In this document: in pieces, positions 1 through 5,927 of the stretch | Layout: the number at the start of each line of letters is the position of its first letter | Numbering within the stretch: position 1 is the first letter of the stretch | Assembly (NCBI GenBank): GCA_023142215.1 | Contig: JAGLJW010000067.1 | Coordinates: forward strand, 1 to 11,895 | Reading direction: 5' to 3' | DNA: 11,895 bases | Source: Candidatus Parcubacteria bacterium | GTDB lineage: Bacteria > Patescibacteriota > Patescibacteriia > Patescibacteriales > UBA12075 | The notes under the pieces: generated by a model | The model's database searches: none | What the model was told of the DNA's origin: nothing | Seen by the model: the letters and a program-made list of their open reading frames with translations, nothing else | Made by a program: the position numbers and the translations under genes

Positions 1-1021
1 AATGTTCACGCCAATACTTTAGCATTTCTCCGTGAAGTGGATAAGCAACACCCCGATAACTAACACGTGAATTCCAAACATATGGATTTAAAACCATAAT
101 ACTTGTTAATGGTGCATCATTAACATTAGAAAACGAAGTAGCTGAAAAATCTTGTATCCAAACTGGATCCATTGCTGGACAACCAAACGGATTATCTTGC
201 GGATGATATTCTTTAACCCAACTTATTGGATGACCAAAAGTGTCTACTCCTTTTAAATGGTAATAGGTTAGTGAAAATGATTTTGTACGTGCTATAAAAT
301 CTGAACTAGTAAAACAATTGTATGATAAATGCCAACCATCATTTCCTTCTGAAAATTTACCTACTTTGTAATCACTTAAACTACAATAATGATTTGCAGA
401 GGTATATAATTCTCCTTCTTTTGGAATACCATTGTCTTGCCAAACATCTATAAAATTGATTCTTATCGGATTACCCTTTTCATCTTGTACATGAAAATGT
501 TCATGAACACGAAAGCCACCAGTCCCTCCACAGTAACCAACTAATTGACCTTGTTTTAATATTTGCTTTTCAGCAACTGTTAACAAATGTTCACCAGTAT
601 TCAATAGATGTGCATACCATCCATATGTATTATCTGCATATTTTACTTGTACTAAATTTCCCCAACCACCATATTTATTTAACACCTTACTGACTACACA
701 ATCAGCTGTAGCCAAAAGAGGTTCCCCATAGTCTGTTGGATAAAAATTAAAGTCCCAAGCATATGCCATATTACTTCCAACCCTATGCGTTGGATTTGAC
801 CATTGATATTTCCAATCAGTTTTGCCATCACTACGATCAACTTCTTTATCACCATTTTCATCAAAATAACAATAATTACCCCAAGTGTTACCTGGATCAT
901 CGTAGTTCCCCTGAGAACATTTCCATGTCATCCCAGCAGAAAACGGCAACATATGATCAACTGCTTCAACACTGTTAGCAACCAACAAAAATACACTTAA
1001 AAACATAATACTTTTCTTCAT
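1..1021 (-). CDS. Secreted M23-family (LytM-like) metallopeptidase, 3' end cut off by window edge
   Basis: 340 codons are open from an ATG at 1021 to the window edge. An AGGAGG ends six bases before the ATG and fixes the start; it is the only clear Shine-Dalgarno sequence in the window. Residues 1-20 form a signal peptide (two Lys, hydrophobic core, cleavage motif VEA). The peptidase domain spans roughly 75-180, with the M23 zinc and catalytic pattern: His79, Asp90 in YAWDF, His138 in YAHL, and His173/His175 in HEHFH. M23 enzymes are zinc endopeptidases that cut peptidoglycan cross-links or other glycine-rich peptides, so export and a cell-wall role are expected. Residues 200-340 carry WIQDF and a piece resembling the start of an LGFP-type wall-binding repeat (AYPLHGEMLKYWREH); that part is a tentative inference. 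The gene looks richer in G+C than its neighbour at 1140-1817. Confidence 0.88.
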   Translation of the reverse strand, partial: MKKSIMFLSVFLLVANSVEAVDHMLPFSAGMTWKCSQGNYDDPGNTWGNYCYFDENGDKEVDRSDGKTDWKYQWSNPTHRVGSNMAYAWDFNFYPTDYGEPLLATADCVVSKVLNKYGGWGNLVQVKYADNTYGWYAHLLNTGEHLLTVAEKQILKQGQLVGYCGGTGGFRVHEHFHVQDEKGNPIRINFIDVWQDNGIPKEGELYTSANHYCSLSDYKVGKFSEGNDGWHLSYNCFTSSDFIARTKSFSLTYYHLKGVDTFGHPISWVKEYHPQDNPFGCPAMDPVWIQDFSATSFSNVNDAPLTSIMVLNPYVWNSRVSYRGVAYPLHGEMLKYWREH

Positions 1022-1079
1022 TTCTTACCTCCTGAATTGATTTTTTTTAAGGAACAACAATTAAACAAAAATTACTCAA

Positions 1080-1111
1080 TTAAAGTATAATTAACTTTAA
1101 TTATACTTTAA
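1080..1111 (-). terminator. A/T-rich perfect hairpin between lipoprotein and M23 genes
   Basis: A 14-bp perfect inverted repeat (arms 1080-1093 and 1098-1111, loop ACTT) lies about 30 bases after the stop of the lipoprotein gene. On the minus strand it is followed by a T-rich stretch (TAATTTTTGTTT). It could end the lipoprotein transcript, or act as an operator for the M23 gene. The stem has almost no G/C, so its stability is modest. Confidence 0.5.
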
Positions 1112-1115
1112 AGCA

Positions 1116-1133
1116 AATAATAATAATAATAAT
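1116..1133. repeat. (AAT)6 microsatellite
   Basis: Six tandem AAT units sit directly after the stop codon of the lipoprotein gene, between it and the 1080-1111 hairpin. It is a simple repeat with no evident function. Confidence 0.8.
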
Positions 1134-1139
1134 TATATA

Positions 1140-1817
1140 TTAATCTAAAAATTTAAAACTATTTATTATTATTTCTGATGCTTTATTTTCCAATGGATAG
1201 ATTACTCTCCAAAGATAATCATTCTTATTAAAATAAATTACTTTATTTGGAAAACCATCCAATAACCAGCCTGTGCTTACTCTACAATCATTTTTATTTA
1301 ATTCTATGCTTTCCAAAACATTTCCTTCTCCAAAATTCTTTGTTACTTTATATTCGTATGCTGGAATATTATTAAACAGAACTTCTTTTTTATCTATATA
1401 ACCTAAATCATTTTCATCACAATACTCTTCTAACTCAATAGATTTTTGAGCAAATTCAATAGCGTTCATATCAATCTCCCTAACATTTATATCAATTAAA
1501 TCAATTCTTGATTTTAAAGTAGAATTTAAAGTTATATCAAGAACATTAACAGTAAAACATTTTGTAGGGTCTTGATTTTCGTAACATTCCGCAACAATCT
1601 TTAGCTCTGCAGGATATTCGAAGCTATATCTATATTCAGTATTTACAAAAGTTTTTAAATTATCTTCATTATATTCCAAATCTCTCATTTTAATCTCTGT
1701 GTTATTTGGAATTGTAGTAGATATCTTATTATCATTATTTTCAACAACAACCTCTTCTTTTTTACAACCAGTCAATAATATAGATAAACTTAAAATTGTA
1801 ATTATTAAATATTTCAT
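1140..1817 (-). CDS. Putative lipoprotein of unknown function
   Basis: A 225-residue protein with a type II signal peptide. It has a Lys near the N-terminus, a hydrophobic stretch at residues 3-15 and the lipobox LLTGC with Cys18 as the lipidation site, followed by a Lys/Glu-rich linker. This predicts an outward-facing protein anchored to the cytoplasmic membrane. The rest is a single soluble domain (about 55-225) opening with a YRYSFEYP motif. That motif resembles small PsbP-like or uncharacterised lipoproteins common in CPR genomes, but I do not recognise a named family. Four cysteines (in AECYENQDPTKC, EEYCDEN and KNDCRV) could form disulfides outside the cell. It has its own promoter-like sequence upstream, and a hairpin follows. 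No function can be assigned. Confidence 0.85.
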   Translation of the reverse strand: MKYLIITILSLSILLTGCKKEEVVVENNDNKISTTIPNNTEIKMRDLEYNEDNLKTFVNTEYRYSFEYPAELKIVAECYENQDPTKCFTVNVLDITLNSTLKSRIDLIDINVREIDMNAIEFAQKSIELEEYCDENDLGYIDKKEVLFNNIPAYEYKVTKNFGEGNVLESIELNKNDCRVSTGWLLDGFPNKVIYFNKNDYLWRVIYPLENKASEIIINSFKFLD

Positions 1818-1850
1818 AATTTTCTTATTTTCTTTTTTTAACCTAATTTA

Positions 1851-1879
1851 AATTTATATTGAATTTTTCATTTTGTCAA
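1851..1879 (-). promoter_or_regulatory. Promoter of the lipoprotein gene at 1140-1817
   Basis: On the minus strand there is a perfect -35 box TTGACA at 1874-1879. Possible -10 boxes are TAAATT (1851-1856, 17-bp spacer) or TATAAA (1853-1858, 15-bp spacer). It ends about 33 bases before the ATG at 1817. The -10 choice is uncertain. Confidence 0.6.
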
Positions 1880-1938
1880 TAAATTAAATAATATTATTAA
1901 TTTATCTTAATATGAATTTTATTGAACTCGCTATTTTT

Positions 1939-2064
1939 TCAATAATACCCCCCCCTATTTAGTGTTTTTTTAGTACTATTGATAAAAGCAAAAACAACCA
2001 TAAGCAATAAAATCAAAACTAATGATAATGCAATTGGAAATACGGTTATTTCTTTTTTGTTCAT
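1939..2064 (-). CDS. Possible 41-residue single-pass membrane peptide with a G8 tract
   Basis: ATG at 2064, TGA at 1939-1941. The product has a short Lys-rich start (MNKKE), one strongly hydrophobic segment at about residues 7-28, then STKK and a short tail ending NRGGYY. This is a standard topology for a small bitopic membrane peptide. The Arg-Gly-Gly near the end is encoded by eight consecutive G (C8 at 1948-1955 on the plus strand), which stands out in this AT-rich DNA. There is no Shine-Dalgarno, but other genes here lack one too. It lies just downstream of the hairpin that ends the PF02579 gene, so its transcription is unclear. It could be a real small gene or a chance ORF. Confidence 0.45.
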   Translation of the reverse strand: MNKKEITVFPIALSLVLILLLMVVFAFINSTKKTLNRGGYY

Positions 2065-2077
2065 AAAAATTATAAAA

Positions 2078-2107
2078 ATAAGTTATTATTAATTAATAAT
2101 AACTTAT
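2078..2107 (-). terminator. Perfect 30-bp A/T-rich palindrome, probable terminator of the permease/PF02579 operon
   Basis: ATAAGTTATTATTAA is followed directly by its exact reverse complement (2078-2107). On the minus strand it lies 38 bases after the PF02579 stop codon and is followed by TTTTTATAATTTTT, the usual hairpin-plus-U-tract layout. It contains only one G:C pair per arm. Confidence 0.6.
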
Positions 2108-2145
2108 CATATTATAAATAATTCATCAATTTTTTTTGTTTAAAA

Positions 2146-2451
2146 TCAAACAAATTCCATTACTATTTTTTTGGCAATTCCTTCTTCTTCAACAAATTTT
2201 ACACCTCTCTCGTCCAAAGCTGTACACATTTTTTCTCCAAACTTTCCAGCAACTACCATTTTAACCTCTTTATCCGCTAACATCTTAGCAACAGCTACTC
2301 CTGCACCGCCTCCGCCAACAGCAAATGGATTAGAAATTATTTCTAATAGTTCTCCTTGACTACTAAAAATAGCAAAATATGGAGCTCTTCCGCCCCTAGA
2401 ACTTACTTCAGAATTTTCGTTTTTTTCAATTGTTGCAATTGCAATTTTCAT
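2146..2451 (-). CDS. NifX/NifB-type (PF02579) dinitrogenase iron-molybdenum cofactor family protein
   Basis: A 101-residue protein matching the small single-domain PF02579 family. It has the N-terminal MKIAIAT strand, SRGGRAPYFAIF where relatives have a similar Gly-Arg-Ala-Pro-x-Phe stretch, a glycine-rich turn (GGGGAGVAVAKML, about 47-59) and VVAGKFGEKMCTALDERGVKF near the end. The fold is RNase H-like; NifX and NafY bind FeMo-cofactor precursors, while stand-alone members in non-diazotrophs have no settled role. No nitrogenase gene is present, so nitrogen fixation is not implied. A single Cys (in EKMCTAL) is the only obvious metal-binding side chain. It is the last gene of the DUF5320/DUF134/permease run, 47 bases after the second permease half and followed by the 2078-2107 hairpin. 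It is probably a cytoplasmic metal- or cofactor-binding partner of that transporter, by inference from context. Confidence 0.87.
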   Translation of the reverse strand: MKIAIATIEKNENSEVSSRGGRAPYFAIFSSQGELLEIISNPFAVGGGGAGVAVAKMLADKEVKMVVAGKFGEKMCTALDERGVKFVEEEGIAKKIVMEFV

Positions 2452-2498
2452 ATATTTTTTTAGTTAATTAATTATTGTACAAATTTTTTATACACTAA

Positions 2499-3011
2499 TT
2501 AGTTATTTAATTTTAATATTTTTTCAACTATAATTCCATTAATAACTGAAAAAATAATCATATAAATTGTTAAAATAATAATAAGTTGTACATCAAAATA
2601 TAAAATCATAATTGGAAGTAATGGAATTTTGATAGCTCTGTTGTAAAGAAAAATTGTAATAAAACAATTTCTCATTCCCTTCTCTTTGAAATCACTAAGC
2701 ATTGGATACCAAACATAAATAGGTCCAGCAGACAAAATTCCACCAATAATTGCAGCCAACCAACTAATAATTCCTGCATCTTTTCCGAATAATTTTTCGA
2801 CTCGTTTGGAGCTAAAAATCATACTTGAAATAAACATTAAAAAGAATACTAAAAACAAAACAGGTATAATCTCTTTTAAAAGATTTAAAAAATAATACAA
2901 AACTTCTAAAAATTTTACTGAATCAACGAGCCACAAAACAAAATACATTAAAAAAACAATTATTAAAAATAACCATTTCTCTTCAATTTTTTCTAAAAGT
3001 TTATTAATCAT
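2499..3011 (-). CDS. ArsP/YraQ-type permease, C-terminal half-like subunit
   Basis: A 170-residue integral membrane protein with about four or five hydrophobic segments. It carries FISSMIFSSKRVEKLFGK and ILSAGPIYVWYPML around the middle, then FLYNRAIKIPLLP, a pattern seen in the second half of predicted permeases of the ArsP_1 (PF03773) group. Full-length members are usually about 300 residues or more with two related halves; here the halves are separate genes. I place the start at ATG 3011, which overlaps the TGA of the preceding gene as ATGA and suggests translational coupling. A TTG at 3041 in the same frame is less likely. The two proteins presumably assemble in the cytoplasmic membrane. 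The substrate is unknown; ArsP relatives export organoarsenicals, and the PF02579 neighbour hints at a metal or cofactor. Confidence 0.8.
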   Translation of the reverse strand: MINKLLEKIEEKWLFLIIVFLMYFVLWLVDSVKFLEVLYYFLNLLKEIIPVLFLVFFLMFISSMIFSSKRVEKLFGKDAGIISWLAAIIGGILSAGPIYVWYPMLSDFKEKGMRNCFITIFLYNRAIKIPLLPIMILYFDVQLIIILTIYMIIFSVINGIIVEKILKLNN

Positions 3012-3433
3012 ATTAATGACAAAGTTAATACTGTCAAACAAGCAATTATTATAGCTGATACAAAACTTACAATATTTCTAACTAAAACAAACCTTTTGCC
3101 GAGCATTAAAGATTCAGCTGGAAATTGTATTACTCCAACCGTAACCCAAGCTAGAATAAAAGCTATAACAGCAATTAAACTTACACCACTAAGTAAAAGT
3201 TCATTAGCTATTATATAGCTAGTAATTGGATTTCCTGTTAATACTGAACCAAATAAAGCTCCGAATAATGGATCAAAAAAATTATTACCTATAAACACAA
3301 ATTTATAAAAACTTTTTGGTATTAAAATTACCGCAAAACTTACCAACATTACAACACCAAAAAGAATTGGTAAAATTTGTTTAAAACTAAACAAAGTTTC
3401 TTTAAATTTGTTTTTAGCTAATTCTACTTCCAT
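3008..3433 (-). CDS. ArsP/YraQ-type permease, N-terminal half-like subunit
   Basis: A 141-residue membrane protein: a short charged N-terminus (MEVELAKNKFKETL), then about four hydrophobic segments (roughly 18-40, 48-70, 80-105 and 115-140). The motifs VLTGNPITSYIIANELLLSG and AWVTVGVIQFPAESLMLG, followed by a conserved Arg-Asn, are typical of archaeal and anaerobe permease halves related to PF03773. The Gly-Asn-Pro-Ile-Thr-Ser motif looks like the counterpart of Ala-Gly-Pro-Ile-Tyr in the partner protein. The ATG at 3433 follows the DUF134 stop by a single base, and the TGA overlaps the next ATG, so all three are almost certainly one transcript. It probably forms one transporter with the 2499-3011 product; the substrate is not evident. 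Confidence 0.8.
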   Translation of the reverse strand: MEVELAKNKFKETLFSFKQILPILFGVVMLVSFAVILIPKSFYKFVFIGNNFFDPLFGALFGSVLTGNPITSYIIANELLLSGVSLIAVIAFILAWVTVGVIQFPAESLMLGKRFVLVRNIVSFVSAIIIACLTVLTLSLI

Positions 3434-3434
3434 A

Positions 3435-3731
3435 CTATTCTTTTAAAATTTTAATAGCCTTTTCATTAATTAAAGCATCAGAAATTTTTTCATAAGCTGA
3501 CGATAAAATTCTTTGAAATGTACTTTGAGAAGTACTCATTCTTTTAGCACATTCTATCTGATCATAATTTTCAACATTTTTTAATCTTAAAGCTTCAATT
3601 TCTTCAAACGAAAGTTGAATTATTTCTAATCCACTAAGCGGAATTCCAGTTGGTTTAAAAAATTTCTCTCTATGTTTAAAATTAATTTTCCTATTTTTAC
3701 AAGGACGACCTAATCTATTTCTATTATTCAT
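3435..3731 (-). CDS. DUF134 (UPF0251) helix-turn-helix DNA-binding protein
   Basis: A 98-residue protein matching the DUF134 family. It has a basic N-terminus (RLGRPCKNRK), FFKPTGIPLSGLEIIQLSFEE, the conserved EIEALRLKNVE, and then a C-terminal helix-turn-helix (YDQIECAKRMSTSQSTFQRILSSAYEKI, about 56-83) resembling sigma-70 region 4. Family members are small presumed transcription regulators often found beside PF02579 and DUF5320 genes; here both are in the same run. It is therefore the likely local regulator of the permease operon. The family's Cys-rich N-terminal stretch is reduced here to a single Cys12. Translation begins only seven bases after a strong hairpin (3739-3773), which may limit its expression relative to DUF5320. 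The stop is one base from the next start. Confidence 0.9.
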   Translation of the reverse strand: MNNRNRLGRPCKNRKINFKHREKFFKPTGIPLSGLEIIQLSFEEIEALRLKNVENYDQIECAKRMSTSQSTFQRILSSAYEKISDALINEKAIKILKE

Positions 3732-3738
3732 AAATCAA

Positions 3739-3773
3739 AAGTTATGGCGGTTTAAAATAAACCACCATAACTT
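3739..3773 (-). promoter_or_regulatory. Strong intra-operon hairpin between DUF5320 and DUF134
   Basis: Arms 3739-3754 and 3758-3773 form a 16-bp stem with a 3-base loop. The only imperfection is an A/C mismatch on the plus strand that becomes a G-U pair in the minus-strand RNA, so the RNA stem is complete and supports transcription in that direction. It starts seven bases after the DUF5320 stop and ends seven bases before the DUF134 ATG. It could be a partial terminator (short T-rich run TTTTGATTT follows), an mRNA-stability element, or a block on DUF134 initiation. Confidence 0.7.
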
Positions 3774-3779
3774 AAATAA

Positions 3780-3956
3780 CTAATTATCCCTATTCTGTCT
3801 TCTACCTGTTCCTCTTCCTGCACCAAGACCACTTCCAGTTCTATTTCCGTAACGGCTTGAACTACTTTTAGCTTTAGCACCACTCCCACACGGACCTAAA
3901 GCTCTTCCTGTTTTTGGACCTTTTCCTTGAGGCCCTGTTCCATTTTGATTTGGCAT
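3780..3956 (-). CDS. DUF5320-family small Gly/Arg-rich protein
   Basis: 58 residues from ATG 3956 to TAG 3780. The N-terminus MPNQNGTGPQGKGPKTGRAL followed by GPCG is the hallmark of DUF5320, whose members typically begin with MPRGDGTGP-type sequence and Gly-Pro/Thr-Gly-Arg repeats ending in a Gly-x-Cys. The remainder is low-complexity, rich in Gly, Ser, Arg and Lys (net basic), probably disordered, with one Cys (residue 23). The function of the family is unknown. It repeatedly occurs beside DUF134 and PF02579 genes, as here. It is first in the operon, directly behind the strong promoter at 4035-4063 and before the 3739-3773 hairpin, so it may be the most highly expressed product. Confidence 0.85.
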   Translation of the reverse strand: MPNQNGTGPQGKGPKTGRALGPCGSGAKAKSSSSRYGNRTGSGLGAGRGTGRRQNRDN

Positions 3957-3970
3957 ATGATTTTTTATTA

Positions 3971-3997
3971 GTTTATTATACTTTTATTATAATAAAC
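3971..3997 (-). promoter_or_regulatory. 10-bp inverted repeat in the DUF5320 leader (operator or leader hairpin)
   Basis: GTTTATTATA (3971-3980) and TATAATAAAC (3988-3997) are exact reverse complements with a 7-base loop, inside the 5' leader about 15 bases before the DUF5320 ATG. Its position downstream of the promoter suits a repressor site, for instance for the co-transcribed DUF134 protein, or an RNA hairpin. The role is inferred. Confidence 0.45.
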
Positions 3998-4034
3998 AAT
4001 TATTAAATTAATGTTAATTATTAAAACTATTATA

Positions 4035-4063
4035 AGTATATACCCATAAAGATATTTTGTCAA
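4035..4063 (-). promoter_or_regulatory. Promoter of the DUF5320-DUF134-permease-PF02579 operon
   Basis: On the minus strand, TTGACA (4058-4063), a 17-bp spacer and TATACT (4035-4040) make a near-consensus sigma-70 promoter about 80 bases before the DUF5320 ATG. A TATAAT overlaps just downstream. The -35 lies five bases from the -35 of the gatB promoter. Confidence 0.75.
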
Positions 4064-4068
4064 TAGAC

Positions 4069-4097
4069 TTGTATTTTTTTCTAATTTAAGATAAAAT
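4069..4097 (+). promoter_or_regulatory. Promoter of gatB
   Basis: TTGTAT (4069-4074), a 17-bp spacer and TAAAAT (4092-4097). The expected transcript start near 4104 leaves a leader of about 69 bases that contains a small hairpin-like CCAAACT/AGTTTTGG pair (4118-4134). Confidence 0.6.
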
Positions 4098-4172
4098 GTT
4101 TGATATAGAGTCTGTCACCAAACTACAGTTTTGGCAACAAACCCTTATAATAATCTTAATTTTCTCAAAAAT

Positions 4173-5681
4173 ATGAAATATGATGTAATTATAGGACTTG
4201 AAATTCATGCTGAATTAAAGACAAAATCAAAAATGTTTTGTAGATGTAATAATAATGCAGAAAATGCAAAACCGAATGAACATACTTGTCCGATTTGTAT
4301 GGCTCATCCTGGAACACTTCCTATTCCAAATAAAAAAGCCATTGAATGGACAATTTTAACGGGACTTACTTTAAATTGTAAAGTAAATAAATTAAGTAAA
4401 TTTGATAGAAAAAATTATTTTTATCCTGATATTCCAAAAGGTTATCAAATTTCACAATATGACTTACCTCTTGTCCATGATGGACATTTGAAAATAAATG
4501 GTTATGATATTGCTATTACTAGAATTCACCTTGAAGAAGACACTGGCAAAAATACTCATCCTTCTGGAAAATCCTATTCATTGATTGATTTCAATAGAGC
4601 TGGAACCCCCCTTATGGAATTAGTAACAGAGCCTGTTATTCCTGATGCTAAAACTGCAAAAAAGTTTTGCCAAACATATCAACAAGTTTTACGTTATTTA
4701 AATATTTCTGATGCCGACATGGAAAAAGGTCATATGCGATGTGAAGCAAATGTTAGTGTTCAAGAAAAAGGAAAATGGAAATACGAAGGAAATTGCGAAA
4801 TTAAAGCAATTGGAGATTATAAACTAAACTCCAAAGTTGAAGTTAAAAACATCAATTCATTTAAAGCCTTAGAAAAATCAATTATTTATGAAATCAAACG
4901 TCAAAGCACCGCCATTGATGATCGCGAAGAAATAATTCAAGAAACAAGAGGTTGGGATGAAAATAAACAAAAAACTGTGAGCCAAAGAAAAAAAGAATCT
5001 TCAGCAGATTACAGATATTTTCCCGAACCAGATATTCCCCCATTAAATATTTCTGATGATTTAATCAAAAAAATAAGTATAAATCTCACAGAAATGCCGT
5101 GGACAAAAAAAGCCAGATTCATTAAACAATTCAATATGTCCGAAGAATCAGCTGAACTTTTAGTTTCTGATAAAAAATTAGCAAATTATACCGAACATGT
5201 AATTTCAGAATTAAGAGCCTGGATTGATTCCACTGATGACAATTGGGAAAGACAAAAAAGAAAATTAACCAAAGCCGCTTCAAACTGGTTAACTGGCGAG
5301 CTTTTTAAACACCTAAAAGAAAACAATCAAACAATTAAAGACATAAAAATAAGTCCTGAAAATTTTGCTGAATTAGTCACTCTTGTTTACCAAGATAAAA
5401 TAAACTCATCAGCTGGACAAGAAATTTTCAAGATAATGTATGAAAAAGGAGGAGACCCAACAAATATCATGCAAGATTTAGGTCTTGAGCAAATGGATAA
5501 CAATGATGAACTTGAAAAAATTATCAAAGAAATTATTGATAAAAATCCAAAACAAGCAGAAGAATATAAAAACGGAAAAGTAGCTTTAATTCAATTTTTC
5601 GTTGGTCAAACAATGGCAAAAACACGAGGTAAAGCAAATCCTAAGAAGGTTGTGGAGATATTGAAGAATTTGCTTAAATAA
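4173..5681 (+). CDS. gatB: Aspartyl/glutamyl-tRNA(Asn/Gln) amidotransferase subunit B
   Basis: 502 residues, slightly longer than the usual 475-500. GatB is the tRNA-binding kinase/transamidase subunit of GatCAB, which converts Glu-tRNA(Gln) and Asp-tRNA(Asn) to Gln- and Asn-tRNA. Seen here: the N-terminal IGLEIHAELKTKSKMF, a zinc-type Cys set (Cys23, 25, 39, 42), EEDTGK, DFNRAGTPLMELVTEP, the conserved block ending MRCEANVSV, KVEVKNINSFKALEKSI and YRYFPEPDIPPL. The C-terminal YqeY-like tail domain ends with GQTMAKTRGKANPKKV. A short insertion lies before the KVEVKN block. I start at ATG 4173 because the family begins there; an in-frame TTG at 4131 only adds a non-conserved 14-residue leader. 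There is no Shine-Dalgarno. gatA and gatC are not adjacent. It is transcribed divergently from the DUF5320 operon and converges on the 5928-6563 gene. Confidence 0.96.
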   Translation: MKYDVIIGLEIHAELKTKSKMFCRCNNNAENAKPNEHTCPICMAHPGTLPIPNKKAIEWTILTGLTLNCKVNKLSKFDRKNYFYPDIPKGYQISQYDLPLVHDGHLKINGYDIAITRIHLEEDTGKNTHPSGKSYSLIDFNRAGTPLMELVTEPVIPDAKTAKKFCQTYQQVLRYLNISDADMEKGHMRCEANVSVQEKGKWKYEGNCEIKAIGDYKLNSKVEVKNINSFKALEKSIIYEIKRQSTAIDDREEIIQETRGWDENKQKTVSQRKKESSADYRYFPEPDIPPLNISDDLIKKISINLTEMPWTKKARFIKQFNMSEESAELLVSDKKLANYTEHVISELRAWIDSTDDNWERQKRKLTKAASNWLTGELFKHLKENNQTIKDIKISPENFAELVTLVYQDKINSSAGQEIFKIMYEKGGDPTNIMQDLGLEQMDNNDELEKIIKEIIDKNPKQAEEYKNGKVALIQFFVGQTMAKTRGKANPKKVVEILKNLLK

Positions 5682-5720
5682 ATATTTCTTTTAATTTTCA
5701 CCAGATTCGGTTTAATAGAT

Positions 5721-5742
5721 AATAAATTGGGAATTATTTTTT
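5721..5742 (+). terminator. Weak terminator-like hairpin after gatB
   Basis: AATAAATT, loop GGG and AATTATT followed by TTTTTT, 40 bases after the gatB stop. The stem is short, imperfect and A/T-only, so this is a low-confidence call. Confidence 0.4.
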
Positions 5743-5791
5743 GTCATGGTTATTATAGAATTTATAACTTTATTTTTCGTTCTAGCCAAAT

Positions 5792-5911
5792 AGAAAACAA
5801 AATGAATGGTTTTCTGCTCATTTTTGGTGACCAGAATAAGAAGTATTGTTATTCTAATATGTTAGAATAATTCATTAGCTTACTCTAATAATATCACATT
5901 CATTAGAATAA
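5792..5911. repeat. Cluster of inverted repeats in the convergent gatB/lipoprotein gap
   Basis: This gap holds no gene. AGAAAAC (5792-5798) pairs with GTTTTCT (5809-5815). TTATTCTAA (5849-5857) and TTAGAATAA (5862-5870) form a 9-bp stem with a TATG loop. TTAGAATAA recurs at 5903-5911. Because two genes converge here, some of these may be bidirectional terminators. No clear U-tract follows any of them. Confidence 0.45.
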
Positions 5912-5927
5912 GACGAGAGAATGTAAA

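Noticed and set aside
694..1000. Three short ORFs (694-900 minus; 763-978 and 803-1000 plus)
   Set aside because: They are out-of-frame or antisense to the M23 peptidase gene, which has a signal peptide, catalytic motifs and a Shine-Dalgarno.
2171..2359. Plus-strand 62-codon ORF
   Set aside because: Antisense shadow of the PF02579 gene, Pro/Ser/Thr-rich because it is the complement of glycine-rich codons.
2146..2451. Reading the PF02579 protein as evidence of nitrogen fixation
   Set aside because: Stand-alone PF02579 proteins are common in non-diazotrophs and no nif structural gene is present.
3012..3041. TTG start for the second permease half
   Set aside because: The ATG at 3011 forms a standard ATGA overlap with the upstream stop and gives a normal N-terminus.
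4131..4172. Upstream TTG start for gatB
   Set aside because: The 14 extra residues are not conserved and include leader hairpin sequence; the family starts at MKYDVIIGLEIH (ATG 4173).
5736..5750. TTTTTTGTCATGG after gatB as another copy of the dispersed repeat
   Set aside because: Only the TTGTCAT core matches; the AGCGAA element and the second arm are absent.
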